Source: Geodermatophilus saharensis (GTDB lineage: Bacteria > Actinomycetota > Actinomycetes > Mycobacteriales > Geodermatophilaceae). From it: a stretch of 64,000 nucleotides of DNA. Location: positions 124,001 through 188,000 of the forward strand of contig NZ_FZOH01000002.1 in NCBI RefSeq assembly GCF_900188205.1, written 5' to 3'. The notes under the pieces are model-generated. The model was not told where the DNA came from. It saw only the letters and a list, made by a program, of their open reading frames with translations, and searched no databases. The translations under genes and the position numbers were made by a program. Positions 52,124 to 59,679 of the stretch are shown in pieces. Each line of letters starts with the position of its first letter. Position 1 is the first letter of the stretch.

Positions 52124-52735
52124 GTGAGCGTGCTGCGCGAGTCCGACCGCGGCGTCCCCCGCGAGGACCCCCGCGAGGACACCCGCGCCCGCATCGAGCA
52201 GGCCGCGCTCGAGCTGTTCACCGCCGCCGGCTTCGAACAGGTCACGATCGAGGAGATCGCCGCGGCCGCGGGCACCAGCCGGCGCACGTTCTTCCGCACG
52301 GTGGGCGGCAAGGCCGACGCGGTGTGGGGCGACTTCGACGGGCACGTCGACCGGCTGGCGACGCTGCTGGACCGGTCCGGCGAGGACGTCCCGGTACTGA
52401 CCGCCGTCCTCGCCGCCTACGTCGAGGCCAACGACTACGCCCCGGGCGACCTGCCGGTGCTGCGCCAGCGGATGCGGCTGATCCTCACCGAGCCGGCGCT
52501 GCAGGCCCACTCGCAGCTGCGCTACGCCGACGTCGACCGGGTGGTGGCCGGCTACGTGGCGCGGCGCTGCGGGCAGTCCCCGACGTCGCTGGTGCCGCGG
52601 CTGGTGGCCACGGCCACCCGCGCCGCGGCGACGACGGCCTTCGAGGCCTGGCTGTCCGGCGACGTCCCGTCGCTGGCCGAGGCGCTGCGGACCGCGTTCG
52701 GCCAGCTCGCCGAGGGCTTCCCCGGCCTGCGCTGA
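52124..52735 (+). CDS. mftR: Mycofactocin-system TetR regulator MftR
   Basis: 203 residues from GTG 52124. HTH: RARIEQAALELFTAAGFEQV with TSRRTFFRTVGGKADAVW, the FFRTVG(G)K core typical of MftR. In mycobacteria MftR represses mft genes and is released by long-chain acyl-CoAs. Divergent from mftABC. A strong hairpin follows. Confidence 0.9.
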   Translation: MSVLRESDRGVPREDPREDTRARIEQAALELFTAAGFEQVTIEEIAAAAGTSRRTFFRTVGGKADAVWGDFDGHVDRLATLLDRSGEDVPVLTAVLAAYVEANDYAPGDLPVLRQRMRLILTEPALQAHSQLRYADVDRVVAGYVARRCGQSPTSLVPRLVATATRAAATTAFEAWLSGDVPSLAEALRTAFGQLAEGFPGLR

Positions 52736-52754
52736 CAGGAGGCATCGGAAGCTC

Positions 52755-52785
52755 TCCGCACGTCCGCGCGCCGCCGACGTGCGGA
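52755..52785. terminator. Hairpin between convergent mftR and desulfurase-like gene
   Basis: 10-bp perfect stem TCCGCACGTC/GACGTGCGGA, 11-base loop, nested in further pairing AGGAGGC...GCCTCCT. Confidence 0.75.
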
Positions 52786-52792
52786 TCGCCTC

Positions 52793-54013
52793 CTATGCCT
52801 GGGCCAGCGCCGCGCGCAGGCCGTCGAGCAGCCGGTCGACGTCGTCGTCGTCGCTGTAGGGCGCCAGGCCCACGCGCAGCCCGCCGGTGTCCCCGAGCCC
52901 GAGCCGCCGGGAGACCTCGATGGCGTAGAAGCTGCCCGCGGGCGCGTTGACGCCCCGCTGCGCCAGCGCGCGCGACACCTCGGCGGCCGGGCGGTCGGCG
53001 AAGGTGTACAGCAGCGTGGGCGTGCGGTGGGCGGCCCGCGACCACGACGTCACGCCGGGCAGCTCCGCGACGCCCTCCTCGACCCGCTCGCGCAGCCGGT
53101 CCTCGTGCGCCTCGACGGCGGTCAGGCCCGCGACCAGCCGGCCGCGTCGGTCGCCGTCGTCCCCACCCAGCCCGGCGAGGTAGTCGACGGCGGCGGTGGT
53201 GCCGGCCAGCAGCTCGTAGGGCAGCGTGCCCAGCTCGAACCGCTCGGGGACGGCGTCGGTGGAGGGCAGCAGCTTGTCCGGGTGCAGCGTCTCCAGCAGC
53301 GACGGCGCGGCGACGGCGCAGCCGAGGTGCGGGCCGAGGAACTTGTACGGAGAGCAGGCGTAGAGGTCGGCGCCGAGCGCGGCGACGTCGACCGGCGCGT
53401 GCGCGGTGAGGTGCACGCCGTCGACGTAGGCGAGCGCGCCGGCCCGGTGCGCCAGCGCGGTCAGCGCGGCGACGTCGGGGCGGGTGCCGATGAGGTTGGA
53501 GGCGCCGGGAAGCGCGACCAGCCGGGTGCGGTCGGACAGCACCGCCGCCAGCGCCTCCGCCGTGAGCTCGCCGGTGTCGGGGTCGAGGTCGGCCCAGCGG
53601 ACGGTGGCGCCCCGCGCCGTCGCGGCCTGCACCCAGGGCCGGACGTTGGCGTCGTGGTCGAGTCGGGTCACCACGACCTCGTCGCCGGGGCCCCAGCCGG
53701 CGGCCAGCGTGCGGGAGAGGTCGTAGGTCAGCTGGGTCATCGACCGGCCGAAGACGACGCCGCCCGGGTCGCCCGCGACCAGGTCGGCCACCGCGGCGCG
53801 GGCGGCGTGCACGACGGCGTCGGCGTGCCGCTCGGCCGCGGTCACCTGCCCGCGGTTGGCGATCGGGGCGGTGAGCGTGGCGGCCACCGCCTCGGCGACC
53901 TGCCGCGGCACCTGGGAGCCGCCGGGACCGTCGAAGTGGGCGGCGCCGGCGCGCAGGGCGGGGAAGTCGGCACGGACGGCGGCGACGTCGTAGGTGGTGC
54001 GCGCGGTGGTCAC
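52793..54013 (-). CDS. Cysteine-desulfurase-like class V aminotransferase
   Basis: 406 residues from GTG 54013; a longer reading from 54046 adds 11 residues. PLP fold with AHFDGPGGSQVPRQVAEA, SMTQLTYDLSRTLA, DGVHLTAHAPVDVAALGAD and the PLP lysine in CSPYKFLGPHLG. It resembles the cysteine desulfurase-like subgroup rather than IscS/SufS, lacking a clear active-site Cys loop. It could be a lyase. Location between mftR and mno may be coincidental. Confidence 0.85.
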   Translation of the reverse strand: MTTARTTYDVAAVRADFPALRAGAAHFDGPGGSQVPRQVAEAVAATLTAPIANRGQVTAAERHADAVVHAARAAVADLVAGDPGGVVFGRSMTQLTYDLSRTLAAGWGPGDEVVVTRLDHDANVRPWVQAATARGATVRWADLDPDTGELTAEALAAVLSDRTRLVALPGASNLIGTRPDVAALTALAHRAGALAYVDGVHLTAHAPVDVAALGADLYACSPYKFLGPHLGCAVAAPSLLETLHPDKLLPSTDAVPERFELGTLPYELLAGTTAAVDYLAGLGGDDGDRRGRLVAGLTAVEAHEDRLRERVEEGVAELPGVTSWSRAAHRTPTLLYTFADRPAAEVSRALAQRGVNAPAGSFYAIEVSRRLGLGDTGGLRVGLAPYSDDDDVDRLLDGLRAALAQA

Positions 54014-54084
54014 CCCCGCAGCATGCCGCCGGTGCTCACCCCTCACCCGGCGGGCCCGGCGATCCCGTCACCTCCGGAGCCGGA

Positions 54085-54141
54085 CGAGATCGGCGATCTC
54101 GCCGCCTCCGGGCCCGCGGGCGTGCGAGATCGGCGATCTCG
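54085..54141. repeat. Two direct copies of CGAGATC-GGC-GATCTCG palindrome
   Basis: Perfect 17-bp palindromes at 54085-54101 and 54125-54141, 40 bp apart, in the 312-base divergent gap before mno. They share arms with the repeat at 11879-11941. Could be a regulator site for mno or a dispersed element. Confidence 0.8.
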
Positions 54142-54325
54142 CCGGACAGCCCGGGGCCCTGCCGCAGGGGCCGACGGCCCTGGCCGGTCGGGCAGGGCGC
54201 CCTGGCCGGGTGGCCGGACCTGCTCCTCCGGACGGACGGTTCCCGGCCCGCGGGGATCCCGCGGGCCGGGACGCCGGTCCTAGCGTCCGGCCGGACCGCC
54301 CCGCCCCGCCTGGAAGGACCCCTCG

Positions 54326-55618
54326 ATGAAGGTCGAAGAACTCCTCAAGCCCTTCCCCATCAAGGAGTTCCACCCGTTCCCCCGGGCGCTGATGGGGCCC
54401 GGGGCGCACGAGATCATCGGCCCCGAGGCGCTGAAGCTCGGGTTCCGGAAGACGCTGGTCATGACCTCGGGCCTGCGCGGTACCGACGTCGTGGAGAAGA
54501 TCGCCGGCTCCCTGCGTTACCACGGCCTGGAGGTCGTGGTCTACGACCGGGTCGAGTCCAACCCCAAGGACTACAACGTCATGGACGCCGTGGCGATGTA
54601 CCAGGAGAACGAGTGCGACAGCTTCGTCTCCATCGGGGGCGGCTCCAGCCACGACGCGTGCAAGGGCGCGCGGATCTCGGTGGCCCACGACGGCCGCAGC
54701 GTCAACGAGTTCGAGGGCTTCAACCAGTCGGAGAACCCGAAGAACCCGCCGCACATCGCCGTCTCCACGACGGCCGGCACCGGGTCGGAGACCAGCTGGG
54801 CCTACGTCATCACCGACACGACCACCGACCCGGAGAACCCGCACAAGTACGTCGCCTTCGACGACCACTGCCTGGCCACGCTGGCCATCGACGACCCGGT
54901 CCTCTACTTCGACTGCCCGATCGACTACACGGCCCAGTGCGGCTTCGACGTCCTGGCCCACGCCAGCGAGCCCTACGTGTCGCGGCTGGACTTCCCGCCG
55001 TCGCTGGGCAACGCCCTCTACGCGATCCGGCTGACCAACCAGCACCTGCGGCAGGCGGTGTGGAACGGCCAGGACCTCGGCGGCCGGCAGGGGATGATGT
55101 ACGCCCAGTACATCGCCGCGCAGGCGTTCAACTCCGGCGGCCTGGGGATCATCCACTCGATCAGCCACGCGGTGAGCGCGTTCTACGACACCCACCACGG
55201 CCTGAACAACGCGATCGCGCTGCCCCGCGTGTGGGCGTTCAACATGCCCACCCAGTACCGGCGGTTCGCCGACATCGCGCAGGCCATGGGCGTGGACACC
55301 CACGGGATGACCGACGTGCAGGCCGCCGACGCCGCCCTGGCCGCGGCCATCCGGCTGCTGCGCGACGTGGGCATCCCCGAGCGGTTCGTCGACGTCACCC
55401 AGGACAGCTACTCGAAGAACCGGCTGGGCGTCGGCCCGACCCGGTTCTACGAGAACGCCCCGACGATCGTCGGCGACGACAAGGACGTCGACCGGATCAC
55501 CCACCACGTCCTCGGCGACGCGTGCACCCCCGGCAACGCCAAGGAGTGCACCTTCGAGACGGTCCGGCCCGTGGTGGAGCACTGCATGACCGGCGACCTC
55601 GACGACCTGCTGTCCTGA
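54326..55618 (+). CDS. mno: NDMA-dependent methanol/alcohol dehydrogenase (mycofactocin-linked)
   Basis: 430 residues, group III iron-type ADH fold. FPFPIKEFHP-type start (LKPFPIKEFHPFPRALMGP), NAD-binding SIGGGSSHDACKG, STTAGTGSE, and metal ligands in QCGFDVLAHASEPY, His277 and His281 (IIHSISH) and THHGLNN. This matches NDMA-dependent methanol dehydrogenase of Amycolatopsis/Mycobacterium, with tightly bound NADH re-oxidised by mycofactocin. Oxidises methanol and other primary alcohols to aldehydes. Followed by a terminator-like hairpin, then the MoxR/VWA genes. Confidence 0.95.
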   Translation: MKVEELLKPFPIKEFHPFPRALMGPGAHEIIGPEALKLGFRKTLVMTSGLRGTDVVEKIAGSLRYHGLEVVVYDRVESNPKDYNVMDAVAMYQENECDSFVSIGGGSSHDACKGARISVAHDGRSVNEFEGFNQSENPKNPPHIAVSTTAGTGSETSWAYVITDTTTDPENPHKYVAFDDHCLATLAIDDPVLYFDCPIDYTAQCGFDVLAHASEPYVSRLDFPPSLGNALYAIRLTNQHLRQAVWNGQDLGGRQGMMYAQYIAAQAFNSGGLGIIHSISHAVSAFYDTHHGLNNAIALPRVWAFNMPTQYRRFADIAQAMGVDTHGMTDVQAADAALAAAIRLLRDVGIPERFVDVTQDSYSKNRLGVGPTRFYENAPTIVGDDKDVDRITHHVLGDACTPGNAKECTFETVRPVVEHCMTGDLDDLLS

Positions 55619-55628
55619 CCGACTCCCG

Positions 55629-55658
55629 GGGGCGGGGCGACGCGCGTCGCCCCGCCCC
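55629..55658 (+). terminator. Strong hairpin after mno
   Basis: Perfect 13-bp stem GGGGCGGGGCGAC with 55646-55658, GCGC loop, then CTTCC. Probably terminates most mno transcripts before the MoxR gene, keeping the helpers at lower level. Confidence 0.8.
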
Positions 55659-55699
55659 TTCCGTCACCGCACCCACCCAGCCCGCCCTCAGGAGCCCCG

Positions 55700-56947
55700 T
55701 TGAGCGTCCAGCCCGTCCCCGCCGACCGCGCGCCGAACGACTTCGACGACCCCGACGACGTCGCCCGCGCCTTCGCCGCGCAGGGCTACGTCACCGACCG
55801 GCGGCTGGCCACGACGACGTTCGTCATGTCCCGGCTGGCCAAGCCGCTGCTGCTGGAGGGACCGGCCGGCGTCGGCAAGACCGAGCTGGCCAAGACGCTC
55901 GCCGCCGTCACCGGCCGCCGGCTGCTGCGCCTGCAGTGCTACGAGGGCCAGGACGAGACCAAGGCCCTCTACGAGTGGGACTACGGCAAGCAGCTGCTCT
56001 ACACCCAGATCCTGCGGGAGAAGACCGCCGCACTGCTCGGCGACGCCGACACCCTCGAGGCGGCGGTGCAGCGGATCGCCGACGCCGACAGCGCCTTCTT
56101 CACCGAGCGCTTCCTCGCCGCCCGGCCGCTGCTGGAGGCGGTGCGCTCGGAGGAGCCGGTGGTGCTGCTGGTCGACGAGGTCGACCGCGCCGACGAGGCG
56201 CTGGAGGCGGTGCTGCTGGAGATGCTCGCCGAGTACCAGGTGTCGGTGCCCGAGATCGGCACCTTCGTCGCGCGGCAGCCGCCCTACGTCGTCCTGACCT
56301 CGAACAACACCCGCGACCTCTCCGCCGCCCTCAAGCGACGCTGCCTGCACCTGTTCCTCGAGTACCCCGACGCCGAGCGGGAGCTGGAGATCCTGCGGTC
56401 CAAGCGCACCGGCCTCGACGACGCCGCCGCCCGCCGGCTGGTCGAGATCGTGCGCGGGCTGCGCGGGCTGGACCTGCGCAAGGCCCCGAGCATCTCCGAG
56501 ACCATCGACTGGGCGCGCACCCTCGCCGTCCTCGGCGTCGGCGAGCTGTCGGCCGAGGTGCTGGCCGACACCGTGTCCGTCGTCGCCAAGTACGAGCGCG
56601 ACGTGCAGCGCTCCCGCGAGGCGCTGCCGCGGCTGGTCGACCCGAACGCGACGGTGCCCGAGTCCCTCGGCCACACCCACTCGCACGGGTCGCACACCCA
56701 CGGCGGGCACACCCACGACCACCCGCACGACCACGACCACCCGCACGACCACCCGCACGACGACGGCCGCCGCGTGCGGGCGGCCAAGGACACCCCCGGC
56801 CGGCACGACCGCAACTACTACGGCCAGCAGGCTCCGGCCGAGGCGCCCGACGCGGCGCCCGCGCCGAAGCGGCAGGTGGGCGCCGGGCAGGGGGCGCGCT
56901 CCTTCTCCGCCGGCAGTCGCGGCGGCGCCCGGCGCCGGCCGGTCTGA
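55700..56947 (+). CDS. MoxR-type AAA+ ATPase with His-rich C-terminal tail
   Basis: 415 residues, TTG start with CAGGAG ahead. Walker A GPAGVGKT at 54-61, Walker B VVLLVDEVDRA near 155, sensor TSNNTRDLS. After the lid, residues about 325-355 are almost a third His (HTHSHGSHTHGGHTHDH...), a tail able to bind Zn, Ni, Co or Mn, then an Arg-rich end. MoxR/VWA pairs insert metals or remodel enzymes; beside mno it may load its metal. The next gene starts 2 bases after the stop. Confidence 0.92.
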   Translation: MSVQPVPADRAPNDFDDPDDVARAFAAQGYVTDRRLATTTFVMSRLAKPLLLEGPAGVGKTELAKTLAAVTGRRLLRLQCYEGQDETKALYEWDYGKQLLYTQILREKTAALLGDADTLEAAVQRIADADSAFFTERFLAARPLLEAVRSEEPVVLLVDEVDRADEALEAVLLEMLAEYQVSVPEIGTFVARQPPYVVLTSNNTRDLSAALKRRCLHLFLEYPDAERELEILRSKRTGLDDAAARRLVEIVRGLRGLDLRKAPSISETIDWARTLAVLGVGELSAEVLADTVSVVAKYERDVQRSREALPRLVDPNATVPESLGHTHSHGSHTHGGHTHDHPHDHDHPHDHPHDDGRRVRAAKDTPGRHDRNYYGQQAPAEAPDAAPAPKRQVGAGQGARSFSAGSRGGARRRPV

Positions 56948-56948
56948 C

Positions 56949-58460
56949 GTGGAGGGCGCGCTGCACCGGTTCGTCCGGCTGCTGCGGCTGCGCGGCATGC
57001 GCGTGTCGACGGCGGAGGTCCTCGACGCCGCCGAGGCCGCGGCCGCCGTCGGCGTCAGCGACCGCGCCGCGCTGGAGGCGGCCCTGGGCGCCGCCCTCCT
57101 CAAGGACCGCCGCGACGCCGAGGTCTTCGCCGACACCTTCGACCGGTTCTTCACCCTGCGGCCGGTCGTCCCCGACGCCGAGGAGCACGGGCACGCCCAC
57201 GACGACCTCGAGGACACCGGCGAGCTGACCCGGATGACCTGGTCGGCCGATCCGCCGACCGACGTCCAGGAGGGGCACAGCCACGGCAAGCCGGTCGACA
57301 TCCGCGACTTCTTCCGGCCCGAGGACCTCGCCGCGCAGTACAACCTGCACCAGGAGGCGAACAAGATCGACCTCGCCTCGCTGACGGAGCAGATCGTGCT
57401 GTCCCCGGAGAGCCCGGCCGGTCCGGCCGACGACGCCCAGCAGGTGCAGCTGGAGGTCTCGCGGCTGCACGACCCCGGCCTGCCCGGGGAGCTGGCGCGC
57501 GCCGGCGGCACGCCGCTGGACGTGCAGCTGACGGTGGCCCAGCAGCAGGCGCTGCGCGACTGGCTGGCCGACCCCGTCGGCGACCTGGACCCCGAGGTCG
57601 CCGAGGCCCTGCGCCGGCAGCTGGCCGGCGTCATCGAGGACCTGCCGGAGCTGCTGGCCGCACACCTGCAGAAGCTGGCCGAGATGACCGACCTGGCGAT
57701 CGAGGAGCGCGAGCTCGCCCGCGCGCCGGTGGAGAAGGTCACCGAGGCCGACCGGGCGCGCATCGAGGAGTCACTGCGCCGGCTGGCCACGTCCCTGCAC
57801 GGGGGCCTGACCCACCGCAAGCGGCAGTCGCCGCGCGGCCGGGTCGACGTCGCCCGGACCATGCGGCGCAACATGCGCTACGACGGCGTCCCGTTCCGGC
57901 CGGTGACCACCCGGCTGGCCGAGGACCGTCCGCGGCTGGTCGTCGTCGCCGACGTGAGCCTGTCGGTGCGGACGACGGCGCGGTTCAGCCTGCACGTGGT
58001 GCACGCGCTGCAGGACCTGTTCGCGCAGGTGCGCACGTTCGCCTTCGTCGACGACGTCGTCGAGATCACCGACCTGTTCGACGAGCACCCGCTGGAGCAC
58101 GCCCTGGGGCTGGTGTTCGGCGGCGACGTGATCGACGTGGACGCCTCCAGCGACTACGGCACCGTGTTCGCCCGGCTCGCCGCCGACCACTCCGGCGCGT
58201 TCACCCGCCGCTCCACGCTGCTCGTGCTCGGGGACGGCCGCGGCAACGGCAACGCCCCGCGCCTGGACGTCTTCGCCGACCTCACCCGCCGCGTGCGCGA
58301 GACGATCTGGCTGACCCCCGAGCCGCGGTACTCCTGGGCGCTGGGCGGCTGCGACCTGCCCGCCTACGCCGAGCACTGCGACCGGGTGGAGGTCATCCGC
58401 GACCACAGCGGGCTGGAGAGCTGGGCCACCGACGTCGTCACCCGCGCCTCGGCCCGCTGA
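56949..58460 (+). CDS. VWA-domain (CoxE-like) partner of MoxR ATPase
   Basis: 503 residues from GTG 56949. Helical N-terminal part, His patches EEHGHAHDD (about 77-85) and EGHSHGK (about 115), then a C-terminal von Willebrand A domain with MIDAS DVSLS at 335-339 and further ligands in DASSDYGTVF. CoxE-like proteins work with MoxR-like CoxD in maturing metal enzymes. Co-translated with the ATPase. It lies near a cox operon (30-35 kb) but is joined to mno, so mno is the likelier client. Confidence 0.92.
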   Translation: MEGALHRFVRLLRLRGMRVSTAEVLDAAEAAAAVGVSDRAALEAALGAALLKDRRDAEVFADTFDRFFTLRPVVPDAEEHGHAHDDLEDTGELTRMTWSADPPTDVQEGHSHGKPVDIRDFFRPEDLAAQYNLHQEANKIDLASLTEQIVLSPESPAGPADDAQQVQLEVSRLHDPGLPGELARAGGTPLDVQLTVAQQQALRDWLADPVGDLDPEVAEALRRQLAGVIEDLPELLAAHLQKLAEMTDLAIEERELARAPVEKVTEADRARIEESLRRLATSLHGGLTHRKRQSPRGRVDVARTMRRNMRYDGVPFRPVTTRLAEDRPRLVVVADVSLSVRTTARFSLHVVHALQDLFAQVRTFAFVDDVVEITDLFDEHPLEHALGLVFGGDVIDVDASSDYGTVFARLAADHSGAFTRRSTLLVLGDGRGNGNAPRLDVFADLTRRVRETIWLTPEPRYSWALGGCDLPAYAEHCDRVEVIRDHSGLESWATDVVTRASAR

Positions 58461-58464
58461 CGGG

Positions 58465-58490
58465 GTGTGCACTTCCGCGGAAGTGCACAC
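58465..58490. repeat. 26-bp perfect palindrome, GTGCACTTCCG family
   Basis: GTGTGCACTTCCG and its complement fill the gap between the VWA gene stop and the SRPBCC gene start. Same core as 24314-24341. Confidence 0.88.
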
Positions 58491-58497
58491 TGCGGGC

Positions 58498-58962
58498 GTG
58501 AGCGACCTGACCCACTCCGGCTCGATCATCGTCGCCGCCTCCCCGGAGGAGGTCTACGACCTGGTCAGCGACGTGACCCGCACCGGCGAGTGGAGCCCGG
58601 TGTGCGTGGCCTGCTGGTGGGACGAGGGCGCGACGGGCGCCGTCGGCGACTGGTTCACCGGCCGCAACGTCACCCCGGCCCGCACGTGGGAGACCCGCAG
58701 CGTGGTGGCGGTGGCCGACCGCGGCCGGGAGTTCGCCTGGCTGGTCGGCGGGACGCGGGCGCGCTGGGGTTACACCCTCGAGGCGGTCGGAGGCGGCACA
58801 CGGCTGACCGAGTCCTGGGAGTTCCTGCCCGGCGGGCTGGAGCTGATGGAGGAGCGCTACGGCCAGGACGCGCCGGAGCAGGTGCAGGTCCGCATCCGCG
58901 CGGCGCGCGAGGGCATCCCGGCGACGCTGGCCTCGATCAAGCGCATCGCCGAGGCCGGCTGA
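58498..58962 (+). CDS. SRPBCC-family (polyketide-cyclase-like) protein
   Basis: 154 residues from GTG 58498; an earlier GTG at 58465 would translate the palindrome and is unlikely. Ligand-binding helix-grip fold: HSGSIIVAASPEEVYDLVSDV, GEWSPVCVACWW and GGTRLTESWEFLPGG. Binds an unknown hydrophobic ligand. Follows the MoxR/VWA pair in the same direction, perhaps transcribed with it. Confidence 0.88.
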   Translation: MSDLTHSGSIIVAASPEEVYDLVSDVTRTGEWSPVCVACWWDEGATGAVGDWFTGRNVTPARTWETRSVVAVADRGREFAWLVGGTRARWGYTLEAVGGGTRLTESWEFLPGGLELMEERYGQDAPEQVQVRIRAAREGIPATLASIKRIAEAG

Positions 58963-58981
58963 CACCCGGCGTCCCGGCCGG

Positions 58982-59013
58982 GGGCCGTGCCCGTCCGCGG
59001 ACGTGCACGGCCC
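58982..59013. terminator. Hairpin between convergent genes, containing a degenerate GTGC palindrome
   Basis: GGGCCGTGCCCGTCC pairs with 58999-59013 (one mismatch). The middle, GTGCCCGTCCG plus near-complement, is a weak member of the GTGCACTTCCG family. It ends at the response-regulator stop. Confidence 0.75.
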
Positions 59014-59679
59014 TCAGATCAGGCCGAGCTTGGAACCGGCGTAGACCGCCTCGGCGCGCCGGGACACCGCGAGCTTGCGCATGAGGTTGGTGACGTGGAA
59101 CTTCGCCGTCGTCGCGGAGATGTAGAGCTCGCGGCCGATCGCCTCGTTGGACAGCCCCCGCGCCAGCAGCGCGAGCACCTGCCGCTCCCGGCCGGTCAGC
59201 TCCGGGGACGACGGGGACGACGGGGACGACGGGGACGACGGGGACGCGGCCAGCGAGCGCACCACCATCGCCGCGCTGTGGCTGTCGAAGGCGCTCTCGC
59301 CGCGGCGCACCGCCCGGATCGCGGCGACCAGCGCGACGGCGTCGACGTCCTTGAGCACGTAGCCGCGCGCGCCGTGCTGGATCGCCTCGAGCACCAGCCG
59401 CTCGTCGAGGAACGTGGTCACCACCAGCACGCCCGGCGCGGGGGTCCGCGCGGTCAGCTCACCGCACAGCGCCAGGCCGGCGACGTCGGACCCGGCCGAC
59501 AGCTTCAGGTCCAGCAGCACGATGTGCGGGCGGGCCGCGGCGACCAGGTCGAGCGCGGCCGCGGCGGTGGCCGCCTCGCCGACGACCTCGATGTCGGGCT
59601 CGCGCTCGAGGATCGACCGCAGCCCCTGCCGGACGATGGCGTGGTCGTCGACGATCACCAGCCGGATCGGGTCAGTCAC
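59014..59679 (-). CDS. NarL/LuxR-type response regulator
   Basis: 221 residues. Receiver with Asp10/Asp11 and phospho-acceptor Asp57 in VLLDLKLS, a linker of repeated Ser-Pro-Ser (about 144-159), then a LuxR HTH (ELTGRERQVLALLARGLSNEAIGRELYIS). It overlaps the kinase gene by 8 bp. Position near mno and an iron ADH recalls the MnoSR system that controls methanol dehydrogenase in M. smegmatis, so it may regulate mno; that is inference. Confidence 0.93.
   Translation of the reverse strand: MTDPIRLVIVDDHAIVRQGLRSILEREPDIEVVGEAATAAAALDLVAAARPHIVLLDLKLSAGSDVAGLALCGELTARTPAPGVLVVTTFLDERLVLEAIQHGARGYVLKDVDAVALVAAIRAVRRGESAFDSHSAAMVVRSLAASPSSPSSPSSPSSPELTGRERQVLALLARGLSNEAIGRELYISATTAKFHVTNLMRKLAVSRRAEAVYAGSKLGLI
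59204..59248. repeat. Five 9-bp tandem repeats (GGGGACGAC) inside the response regulator gene
   Basis: Units at 59204, 59213, 59222, 59231 and 59240. They encode the Ser-Ser-Pro linker between receiver and HTH; copy number changes keep the frame. Confidence 0.92.

Noticed and set aside
58465-58497. Earlier start for the SRPBCC protein
   Set aside because: It would translate a perfect palindrome belonging to a dispersed repeat; GTG 58498 starts at the domain.
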